Assembly: GCF_900240975.1 (NCBI RefSeq)
Contig: NZ_LT968776.1
Location: 2,165,482 to 2,229,481 of the forward strand
Direction: 5' to 3'
From: Mycobacterium sp. 4858
GTDB lineage: Bacteria > Actinomycetota > Actinomycetes > Mycobacteriales > Mycobacteriaceae
Length of the DNA: 64,000 nt
Shown: piece by piece, positions 35,839 to 43,067 of the stretch
Numbering within the stretch: the stretch's first letter is position 1
Layout: every line of letters starts with the position of its first letter
Program-made: the position numbers and the translations under genes
The notes under the pieces: model-generated
Database searches by the model: none
Told to the model about the DNA's origin: nothing
The model's input: only the letters and a program-made list of their open reading frames with translations

Positions 35839-36373
35839 ATACCCTCTTCATTACAGCGTCCTTGGCGTTCACGTCATCGACCGCCGCCCGGAACTCGGCT
35901 TCAGTGGCGGCGCCCTCACTGCTCTTTGCAGTGTCCGTCAAATATGCCGCCGCGAGAGCTCGCGCGGCATTACGGTGTTCCGCGTCTAGAGCGGGATCAG
36001 TGGCCGCGTTGCTGAGCATGACAGCCGAATTAGTTAGCGCGATACGCGCGAATGCTTTGTCACTGCCGTTGGTGTCGACCTGGACCGCCCGTGCGGCCAG
36101 CTTGTATGTGTCGCAGAGTTCTTGCTGAGCAGCCGTGACCTCCGCAGGGCTGTAGGTCGGCGTAGAAGTGGTCGCCGGCGCTGGGGACTCTGTCGGCCGT
36201 ACCACCGCAACGACCAGAGCAGCGGTGGCGACAACGGCCGTCACGGCCAAGGCAATCGCCTGCCACGGCCGCGGTCGGGGCGCCGGCTGTCCGGAATAGT
36301 TCGACGGCCAGTTTCCAACAGGCGGCTGGGCTGCCGGCCCCCCGCCAGGCCCCCAAGGCTGATTCCCAACCAT
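35825..36373 (-). CDS. Small single-span membrane protein, copy 1
   Basis: The ATG at 36373 follows GAGGAGGGG and gives a 182-residue protein. A Pro-rich N-terminus (MVGNQPWGPGGGPAAQPPVG) precedes a transmembrane helix (AIALAVTAVVATAALVVAVV), then an extracytoplasmic domain with two Cys, in QQELCDTYKLAARAVQ and MKRVCGGG, that may pair. It is homologous to the adjacent copy at 36746-37309, including the leader upstream. By position it resembles Rv3901c. Function unknown; likely part of the ESX-2 accessory set. Confidence 0.7.
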   Translation of the reverse strand: MVGNQPWGPGGGPAAQPPVGNWPSNYSGQPAPRPRPWQAIALAVTAVVATAALVVAVVRPTESPAPATTSTPTYSPAEVTAAQQELCDTYKLAARAVQVDTNGSDKAFARIALTNSAVMLSNAATDPALDAEHRNAARALAAAYLTDTAKSSEGAATEAEFRAAVDDVNAKDAVMKRVCGGG

Positions 36374-36745
36374 GTACCCCTCCTCGAAGCCGACGCAGCC
36401 CGATTGGACCCGGTCCCCGATTATGCGTGCACACTTCCACTCCATAGTGGAACAGGCAACGGCGGGGCGAGCAATTCACCGTTTGCTGCGCGCTTCTCTA
36501 CACCCTCGGTTCGAACGCGGCTATTCTTCGTTGCCAGCCACTAGGGCGGCAAGAGCTATCAACGCGCTCCAAAGCTCTAGCTGTATCCGAGGAACCGGCC
36601 TACTAGCAACCTGGTCCTACGGAGTTCGCTTGGGCACACAGGAGTGTCGGCGACTCTTGATCCCCACCCCAGCCCCGGCTTGACATCAACGTGGTTCGTC
36701 ACACCATTCGTACCAAGCTAGCCATGCGCGCGCCTGCGGCCGCGG
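36374..36745. other. Intergenic stretch between the two membrane-protein paralogs
   Basis: No gene is supported in this 372-bp gap. It has visibly lower GC than its surroundings. The part next to 36373 resembles the leader upstream of the other paralog, with a TAAT-containing -10-like segment and a GAGGAGG ribosome site. Confidence 0.45.
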
Positions 36746-37309
36746 TCACCCGCTACCGCAAACTCTCTTCATCTCAGAGTCCTTGGCGTTGACATCACTG
36801 ACCGTTGACTGCCATATCGGATCATCACGTTGCTGCACTTTGGCAGCCATCGCCTGAGAATTACTATAAGCCTCAGCTAGTGCAAGTGCGGCGTCTCGGT
36901 CACCAGGCGGCATTGCGGGGTTTGTACTCACTACGTGCTCCAGCATTACTGCGCCATTTACAACCGCAATGCCGGAGAACGCCGGGTTGTCGCCGTTCGT
37001 TTCGATCTGGACCGCACGTGCGGCCACGGCATAGACGTCGCAAAGCTTCTTGTGTGCGGCAGCCGAGTCCGCGGTCGTGTACGTCGGCGGCGCTGACATC
37101 GTCGGTGAGGCTGGAGCGGAGTTATTTGTCGACCGTGTACCCGCCACAACTAAGGCAACCGCGCCCAGCAGAACGGCGATCGATCCCAGGACAGTCGCCG
37201 GCCATGTCCTTGGACGCTTCGAGAGTGCAGGCGGATAGGCCGGCTGCCACTGACCCGGCGGCGGGGCAATCGGCCGTTGTCCACCGAAGTTAGGAGGCAG
37301 ATCCCCCAT
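36746..37309 (-). CDS. Small single-span membrane protein, copy 2
   Basis: This 187-residue protein (ATG 37309, GAGGAGG upstream) repeats the design of copy 1: Pro-rich N-terminus MGDLPPNFGGQRPIAPPPGQ, a transmembrane helix SIAVLLGAVALVVAGTR, and a C-terminal domain with KKLCDVYAVAARAVQIETNG and a final MKRVCGSG. The shared CD-Y-x-x-AARAVQ and VNAKD-x-x-MKRVCG motifs show paralogy. Function is unknown. The two copies probably arose by tandem duplication of gene and leader together. Confidence 0.7.
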   Translation of the reverse strand: MGDLPPNFGGQRPIAPPPGQWQPAYPPALSKRPRTWPATVLGSIAVLLGAVALVVAGTRSTNNSAPASPTMSAPPTYTTADSAAAHKKLCDVYAVAARAVQIETNGDNPAFSGIAVVNGAVMLEHVVSTNPAMPPGDRDAALALAEAYSNSQAMAAKVQQRDDPIWQSTVSDVNAKDSEMKRVCGSG

Positions 37310-37457
37310 GTGGCCCTCCTCGAATTGCCTCAGCCCGTCGGAGCCCTTCCGTTGAATTATCCACGTACACTGCACATCAACGACCTAAAGAGACCGCTTC
37401 AATAAGGTCCCCATGTAGTAACACTGTTCCCCGCAGCCGCAGCCGCCAAGCTTGGCA

Positions 37458-37787
37458 TCAAATGTCGGACGTCGACGTAGCGGCCCCCGCTCGCACCGCC
37501 CGCAGTTCGCCGGCATTGTGCTGGTCCATGTCGGTGAATCCCCTGGCAGCGTAGTGCGCCCTCGCGCCGACATCGGTCAGCGTCTGTTTATGCCCTTGCA
37601 GGGTCTGCATGTGCTGCGTGTGTGCGGCTATCACTGCCGAATGAAATGAATCGGCCGCGGCGAAGTCACCGAACATTCCCGACGCCAGCGGCCCCCGCGC
37701 CAGTTGGTCGGCCCCCTCCTGGGCATGGCCCCCCGCGCGGTGTGAGTCGTTACCTCCGGAGTGCAAGAGCGCGGTGTCGACGAACAT
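37458..37787 (-). CDS. DUF2563-family protein
   Basis: The 109-residue protein starts MFVDTALLHSGGNDSHRAGG at 37787 with AAGGGG upstream; an in-frame start at 37811 is less likely. Its helical composition and His-rich middle (AVIAAHTQHMQTLQGHKQTL) match the mycobacterial DUF2563 family, frequently found near secretion-linked genes. No signal peptide or transmembrane segment is visible. By its size and ESX context it may be a type VII substrate or chaperone; this is inference. Confidence 0.72.
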   Translation of the reverse strand: MFVDTALLHSGGNDSHRAGGHAQEGADQLARGPLASGMFGDFAAADSFHSAVIAAHTQHMQTLQGHKQTLTDVGARAHYAARGFTDMDQHNAGELRAVRAGAATSTSDI

Positions 37788-37886
37788 TGCCACCCCTTTC
37801 CAACTGACCACGCAACCGTATTGACCAGGCTAAATACGTGAAGGGCGGCGGTCAATTCACGTCGTATCGATTATCCGCTGCCGCGT

Positions 37887-38396
37887 TTACAAGGCGCTGG
37901 CCCCATCAGCCAGGCCGTCGCCGTCCGAATCCGTCAGCCGGACGTTCCACTTCCCGTCACCGTCGGTGTCGACGTAGCCGGTGACGCCACGTTCGTCGGT
38001 GCACAACACCCGATCAGCCATCCCGTCGCCGTCAATATCGAAGAGTCGGTCATTGACGTCACCATGACCGTCAAAATCGACCAGTGGGCCGCCGGTGTGT
38101 TCGGCGCCGTCGAGCCCGAACCAGCGCAGTTGCCGACCCTGTTCGGTGGCCACTCCCCATGTCCCGGATCCGTCGTCAGTGAAGTAAGCCTCCGGAGTGC
38201 CGTCGTTGTCGAGGTCGAGCACCGCGTGATCGGCGATGCCGTCGCCGTCCAAATCCGACAGTGCGTCGTCATGCAAGCCATCACCGTCTAGGTCCAGCCG
38301 GAAGGCGTCGAGCCTGCCATCGTCGTCCAGATCAACGTCGAGGTCGTGGTGCCACATATCCGCCGTACCGTCGTCGCCGCTTAAGCAGTAATCCAT
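37887..38396 (-). CDS. DxDGD-repeat protein (Rv3906c-like)
   Basis: Starting at the ATG at 38396, the 169-residue protein (the length I recall for Rv3906c) consists almost entirely of Asp-rich loops of about 13-16 residues: DVDLDDDGRLD, DLDGDGLHDD, DLDGDGIADH, DLDNDGTPEA, DFDGHGDVND, DIDGDGMADR, DTDGDGKWNV, DSDGDGLADG. Such DxDxDG repeats bind calcium in thrombospondin type 3 and dockerin-like folds. The frame extends upstream to 38591, but that part overlaps the divergent gene and has no family character. No signal peptide is visible. Role unknown; calcium binding is inferred. Confidence 0.75.
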   Translation of the reverse strand: MDYCLSGDDGTADMWHHDLDVDLDDDGRLDAFRLDLDGDGLHDDALSDLDGDGIADHAVLDLDNDGTPEAYFTDDGSGTWGVATEQGRQLRWFGLDGAEHTGGPLVDFDGHGDVNDRLFDIDGDGMADRVLCTDERGVTGYVDTDGDGKWNVRLTDSDGDGLADGASAL

Positions 38397-38523
38397 GATT
38401 AGATCCGACGCGTAATCACACCTGCCGGTTCCCGCGTACCGTACAAGCGCACCCGCCGCGACCTTGCTTCTAGTAGCCTGGCAGGCAAGCGGATTCGGCG
38501 AGCACTGAGTCGTGGGGGATCCG

Positions 38524-40053
38524 ATGCAGTTCCTGCACATTGACGTCGGGGCGCTGGTTGGCGCGGCCGGTGCCGATCCGTGGGCAATCAACGACAGCCT
38601 CCAAGCCGGTCAGCCGCTGCAGATTTCGAATCTGGCCTTGGCATTTCACAAAGCGGGGCGTTGCACCGCCGAGGCGAGCGCAGCGTTCGATCAGGCATGC
38701 CGCCGTTTTGAGGCTGCCTGGAACCGCCAAGGCGGCGACAACCCAATCAACGACTCTGCCGAAGTGCAACGCGCCGTCACAGCGCTGGGTGTGCAGGCCG
38801 ACCGGCTGCCCAAGATCGGGACTGACCTCGAGAACATCGCTGCGGCACTGGCCGAAGCGCAGCGGACAGGCGCAGGATTGATCTCGACCCTAAATGACCA
38901 ACTGCACGACATCGACAACGAACTCAGCAAAGCGATCGCCCTGGAAAATACCGGTCATCTGACGGCCGCCGAGAAAACCCTCGTCGACCAACACATTCAC
39001 GACCTCGGCCAAGAGGCCATTGCGGATACCAAATCCGCTGTGGCACAACTGCAAGCGCTTCGCAACGGCTATTCCGACATACTCCAAAAGTCCCTGACCA
39101 CACTGCGCGCTCAGGACGGGTACGACCCCGCGCCGATCCAAGGCGTGGACGCCGACGGTCAACCAAGCCATAGTGCCCTCGACCAGCGGGGCGTCGACGG
39201 TTACAACGCGAAACAACGACCGCTGGACCAAGCGCTCGTCAACACCGCCGGTGGGATGACGCCCGAAAAGGCCGATGCCGCAGCGCGTTTACGCGACTAC
39301 GCCACGGCTACCAACCCCACCGCTGATGCCGACACTCGCCGACTCGCCAGTGAGCGTCTCGATGATTTCGCCATGGCACATTTCAACGGCCCGCTGCCAG
39401 TAGACCGCGTTCTGGGCAGCGACGCGCGGGCCCGCGCACAGATGCGGCTGGAGTGGCAGAGAAAACTTGAGCAGGGATTCTCCGGAGCGCCCAGGATGAC
39501 CCGCGACCAGGTCACCCAGATGCTCGACAACGGCGAACAACAAGCCCGCGCCGTCGTGACACAACAAGCAATGAGAGGCCTTGTCTCCAAAGGTATGTCG
39601 CCCTCGGCGGCGATGTCGGTTGCCAATGGCGTGACACGCGGGGTCCCGTGGGCAGAAATCGTCAAGCAGCAAGGACAGGTCATGACCCTGGGTGCCGCTG
39701 GTGTCGACGGCACAGTCGCCGCACGAGGCGGCCGCCATGCGGTCGATGCATTCACTCCGACCGACATCGAGGCGTTTGAGAAGGTGGGCAAAACACTCGG
39801 CCGAGGAGGGACGCTCGTTGAGGTGGCGTTGGCCGCCAACGACTACATGCACGGCGCTGGGCTCGGCACCACCATTGGCAAGGCCGGCGGCAGCATTGCT
39901 GGCGGCTGGTTGGGAGCGACAGGAGGCGGCGCCTTGGCGGGCTCCGTTGTTGGGCCAGAGGGAGCTTTCGTCGGTGCCATACTCGGAGCCGCGATAGTCG
40001 GATTCGGCGGCGAGCAGTTAGGCGGGGCTGTTGGTGGGGTTTTCGATAAATGA
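38524..40053 (+). CDS. Candidate type VII-linked effector with glycine-zipper C-terminus
   Basis: ATG 38524 follows GGGGGATCCG. The 509-residue protein (MQFLHIDVGALVGAAGADPW) begins like a mycobacterial family that precedes variable C-terminal domains: INDSAEVQRAV and EAQRTGAGLISTLNDQLHDI are typical, and the region is a long helical coiled domain to about residue 210. The middle has a charged helical domain with SAAMSVANGVTRGVPWAEI. The last 60 residues form a glycine zipper (GKAGGSIAGGWLGATGGGAL, then SVVGPEGAFVGAILGA), suited to membrane insertion or pore formation. Immediately downstream is a polytopic membrane protein, a possible immunity partner. No enzyme motif was recognised; toxin function is inference. 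Confidence 0.72.
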   Translation: MQFLHIDVGALVGAAGADPWAINDSLQAGQPLQISNLALAFHKAGRCTAEASAAFDQACRRFEAAWNRQGGDNPINDSAEVQRAVTALGVQADRLPKIGTDLENIAAALAEAQRTGAGLISTLNDQLHDIDNELSKAIALENTGHLTAAEKTLVDQHIHDLGQEAIADTKSAVAQLQALRNGYSDILQKSLTTLRAQDGYDPAPIQGVDADGQPSHSALDQRGVDGYNAKQRPLDQALVNTAGGMTPEKADAAARLRDYATATNPTADADTRRLASERLDDFAMAHFNGPLPVDRVLGSDARARAQMRLEWQRKLEQGFSGAPRMTRDQVTQMLDNGEQQARAVVTQQAMRGLVSKGMSPSAAMSVANGVTRGVPWAEIVKQQGQVMTLGAAGVDGTVAARGGRHAVDAFTPTDIEAFEKVGKTLGRGGTLVEVALAANDYMHGAGLGTTIGKAGGSIAGGWLGATGGGALAGSVVGPEGAFVGAILGAAIVGFGGEQLGGAVGGVFDK

Positions 40054-40063
40054 CGCACCGCAG

Positions 40064-40777
40064 ATGACGGCCTACGGTTCAGGCTCATCGGTTTCGTCCA
40101 GCAGCCCGCTGTGGGCCACGGCTCTACTGGTCGCCGGAATTTGCCTTGGGCTCTTCGCAGCCGTCGCTAGTGTCGTTGTCGACGATCGAGATGTGCAGCG
40201 AAGAATTTACTGGCTCGGTTGGCTGAGCGCGGCGCTGTGTTTTGCCTTGGCAGTTCTGCCTCGAGGATGGCCGGGAAGCTTCGGCATCGGGCTCTTAGCG
40301 CTGTTCGCCGCGATCGTTTACGCGTATCTGCGTACTCCCTACCTCAAGATCGGTGGCCGCATATATGCAATCTCACGCACCGAGGAGACGCCAAAAGACA
40401 CCCCGCGGTACCCACGGTCCGCGGCAAAGGACGACAGCTATCCGACAGCGATGGGGTCACTATCCGCCCGCAACATGTGGTGGATCTTGGTGTCGATGAC
40501 GTGCATCGTGTCTGTGGGGATCTATGTGGTGGGCTGGACCTGGCAGATGATTCTCGGCACCGCGCTCCTCACCGTCATGGGGGCGTTAGCCGGCATCGAC
40601 GACGGCTCCCGCAAGCTGCCAATCGCGCGCGGTCAACACATCCAAGCCTTCCTCGCGTCAGTGGCGTCCATCCTGTTGTGGCTGGCACCACCCATCTGTT
40701 ACTACATCGGCTACCGGGTGGGCCATCGCTGGCCGATGGGCGGGGGCCGTCACGTCCAGCAGGAGCCTGATCCCTAA
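40064..40777 (+). CDS. Polytopic membrane protein, possible immunity protein
   Basis: The 237-residue protein starts MTAYGSGSSVSSSSPLWATA at 40064; alternative starts at 40031 and 40034 would overlap the upstream gene. It has about six hydrophobic segments, for example LLVAGICLGLFAAVASVVV, LGWLSAALCFALAVL and MILGTALLTVMGALAGI. No transporter motif was recognised. Its position 10 bp downstream of the glycine-zipper protein and its membrane character fit an immunity protein to a membrane-acting effector, comparable in principle to colicin-type immunity. It ends 5 bp before the convergent pcnA stop. Confidence 0.7.
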   Translation: MTAYGSGSSVSSSSPLWATALLVAGICLGLFAAVASVVVDDRDVQRRIYWLGWLSAALCFALAVLPRGWPGSFGIGLLALFAAIVYAYLRTPYLKIGGRIYAISRTEETPKDTPRYPRSAAKDDSYPTAMGSLSARNMWWILVSMTCIVSVGIYVVGWTWQMILGTALLTVMGALAGIDDGSRKLPIARGQHIQAFLASVASILLWLAPPICYYIGYRVGHRWPMGGGRHVQQEPDP

Positions 40778-40782
40778 CGCCG

Positions 40783-42219
40783 TTACTGGTTCCCCCGCGA
40801 GCGCCACCAGCTCAGCAATTCGGCGCTCGCCTCCTCGGCCGTCAGCGGTCCGCGCTCCAAGCGCAGCTCTTTGAGGAATCGCCACGCCTCGCCGACTTGC
40901 GGGCCGGCCGGGATGTCGAGCAGCGTCATAATCTGGTTGCCGTCCAGATCCGGACGCACGCGCTCCAGATCCTCCTGGGCGGCCAGTTCGGCGATCCGTG
41001 CCTCTAACCGGTCGTAGCTGGCCTGCAACCGGGCGGCCCGGCGCTTGTTGCGGGTGGTGCAGTCGGCCCGCACCAGCTTGTGCAGTTTCGGTAGCAACGG
41101 CCCGGCGTCGGTGACGTAGCGGCGCACCGCGGAATCGGTCCATTTCCCCTCGCCGTACCCGTGGAACCGCAGATGCAGATAAACCAGCTGCGAGACGTCC
41201 TCGACCATCTGCTTGGAATACTTCAACGCCCGCAACCGCTTTCGCACCATCTTGGCACCCACCACCTCGTGGTGGTGGAAGCTCACGCCGCCGTTGGCTT
41301 CGTGCCGCCGGGTGGCGGGCTTGCCGATGTCATGCAGCAGCGCGGCCCAGCGCAGCACCAAGTCCGGGCCGTCGTCCTCCAGCGCGATCGCCTGCCGCAG
41401 CACCGTCAGCGAATGCTGGTAGACGTCCTTGTGCTGGTGATGTTCGTCGATGGCCATCTGCATGCCGCCGACCTCGGGCAGCACGACCTCGCCCATCCCG
41501 GTCTGCACCAGCAGATCGATGCCGGACACCGGGTCGTCGCCGAGGAGCAGCTTGTCCAACTCGGCGGCCACCCGTTCGGCGCTGATCCGCGCCAGCTCGG
41601 GGGCCATCGCCTCGATCGCGTCGCGCACCCGCGGCGCGACGGCGAAGCCTAGCTGCGAGACGAACCGGGCCGCACGCAGCATCCGCAGCGGGTCATCGCC
41701 GAAGGACACCTCGGGTGCGGCCGGGGTGTCGAGCACCCGATCGCGCAGGGCCGCCAAACCGCCGAGGGGATCGAGGAATTCGCCCGGCCCGTCCGGCGTG
41801 ATGCGCACGGCCATCGCGTTCGCGGTGAAATCGCGGCGCACCAGATCGTCCTCGAGGCGCTCGCCGTATTGCACCGCGGGTTTGCGCGACACCTGGTCGT
41901 AGGCGTCGGCGCGAAACGTGGTGATCTCCAGGCGGTGTTCACCCTTGCCGACCCCGATGGTGCCGAACTCGATGCCGGTGTCCCACAAGTGGTCGGCCCA
42001 GCGCCGCAAGATCTGCTGCACCTGTTCGGGGCGAGCGTCGGTGGTGAAGTCCAAGTCGGGGCTCAGCCTGCCCAGCACGGCGTCTCGCACCGAGCCGCCG
42101 ACGAGGTACAGCTCACTCCCTGCGGCCTGGAACGCCGAACCCAGCTCGCGCAGCATCGGCGCGTGTTGGTTCAGGGCAACTGCGGCGGCGGCAAGCAGCT
42201 CCACATCGGCTTCGGGCAC
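40783..42219 (-). CDS. pcnA: CCA-adding tRNA nucleotidyltransferase
   Basis: The 478-residue protein has the class II nucleotidyltransferase active site LVGGSVRDAVLGRLSPDLDF (near residue 40), the motif RRDFTANAMAVRI, and an HD domain WAALLHDIGKPATRRHEANG. It adds or repairs the 3'-CCA of tRNAs. It is the known Rv3907c ortholog (480 residues from memory) and marks the left edge of the origin block. The start is GTG 42219. It is divergent from mutT4, with a 113-bp gap. Confidence 0.94.
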   Translation of the reverse strand: MPEADVELLAAAAVALNQHAPMLRELGSAFQAAGSELYLVGGSVRDAVLGRLSPDLDFTTDARPEQVQQILRRWADHLWDTGIEFGTIGVGKGEHRLEITTFRADAYDQVSRKPAVQYGERLEDDLVRRDFTANAMAVRITPDGPGEFLDPLGGLAALRDRVLDTPAAPEVSFGDDPLRMLRAARFVSQLGFAVAPRVRDAIEAMAPELARISAERVAAELDKLLLGDDPVSGIDLLVQTGMGEVVLPEVGGMQMAIDEHHQHKDVYQHSLTVLRQAIALEDDGPDLVLRWAALLHDIGKPATRRHEANGGVSFHHHEVVGAKMVRKRLRALKYSKQMVEDVSQLVYLHLRFHGYGEGKWTDSAVRRYVTDAGPLLPKLHKLVRADCTTRNKRRAARLQASYDRLEARIAELAAQEDLERVRPDLDGNQIMTLLDIPAGPQVGEAWRFLKELRLERGPLTAEEASAELLSWWRSRGNQ

Positions 42220-42332
42220 GTTCGGTCAGCCTAGTAGGCGGGATCGCGAGACGACTGCCCTGCGCCCGCGCGGGCCCGCCCAGCGGCGAGTATGTCCTGG
42301 GAGACGATGTCGTGCCAGCTACTATCGCTTGG

Positions 42333-43067
42333 GTGTCGGACGGCGAACAACACAAGCCACGTCGACGCCGGGGGCGGCGGCGCGGTCGTGGCGCTGCGAG
42401 TTCGACCGAGAACCAGACCAACGGTCAAACGCCCGCCGACTCGACGACGACGAAATCGCGCCGATCCCGTTCGCCTCGCCGCGGACCGGACCGGTTACGC
42501 ACCGTGCACGAAACCTCCGCCGGCGGACTCGTCATCGACGGCCTCGACGGCCCGCGTCACTCCCAGGTCGCCGCGCTGATCGGCCGCGTCGATCGGCGGG
42601 GACGGATGCTGTGGTCGCTGCCCAAGGGCCACATCGAAATGGGTGAGACCGCCGAACAGACCGCTATAAGAGAGGTCGCCGAGGAGACCGGCATCCGCGG
42701 CAGCGTGCTGGCCGCGCTGGGACGCATCGACTACTGGTTCGTCACCGACGGCCGCCGGGTCCACAAGACCGTGCACCACTACCTCATGCGCTTCTCCGGC
42801 GGCGAGCTGTGCGACGAGGACCTCGAGGTGGCCGAGGTGGCCTGGGTGCCCATCCACGAGCTGCCGTCGAAACTGGCCTACGCCGACGAACGCAGGCTGG
42901 CCCGCGTGGCCGACGAACTGATCGACAAGCTGCAGAACGACGGCCCGGCCGCGCTGCCGCCGCTGCCACCCACCTCTCCGCGGCGCCGCCCGCAAACACA
43001 CTCGCGCGCCCGGCACGCCGACAAGCCGGACACCAGCCGCAAGAACGGCCACGGGCCCGGGCCGTGA
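42333..43067 (+). CDS. mutT4: Nudix hydrolase MutT4
   Basis: The start GTG at 42333 gives VSDGEQHKPRRRRGRR, which matches the start I recall for Rv3908; an upstream frame from 42312 is possible. The 244-residue protein has an Arg-rich N-terminus and a Nudix box GHIEMGETAEQTAIREVAEE (continuing TGI) near residue 100. It likely sanitises oxidised nucleotides or hydrolyses another diphosphate. Its stop overlaps the GTG of the DUF6049 gene (GTGA). Confidence 0.92.
   Translation: MSDGEQHKPRRRRGRRRGRGAASSTENQTNGQTPADSTTTKSRRSRSPRRGPDRLRTVHETSAGGLVIDGLDGPRHSQVAALIGRVDRRGRMLWSLPKGHIEMGETAEQTAIREVAEETGIRGSVLAALGRIDYWFVTDGRRVHKTVHHYLMRFSGGELCDEDLEVAEVAWVPIHELPSKLAYADERRLARVADELIDKLQNDGPAALPPLPPTSPRRRPQTHSRARHADKPDTSRKNGHGPGP

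Noticed and set aside
36372..36683. A 103-codon plus-strand frame between the membrane paralogs
   Set aside because: It has no ribosome site or family features and lies in a divergently unsupported, lower-GC leader region.
42312..42332. Upstream in-frame start of mutT4
   Set aside because: The conserved start VSDGEQ at 42333 fits the known family start better.
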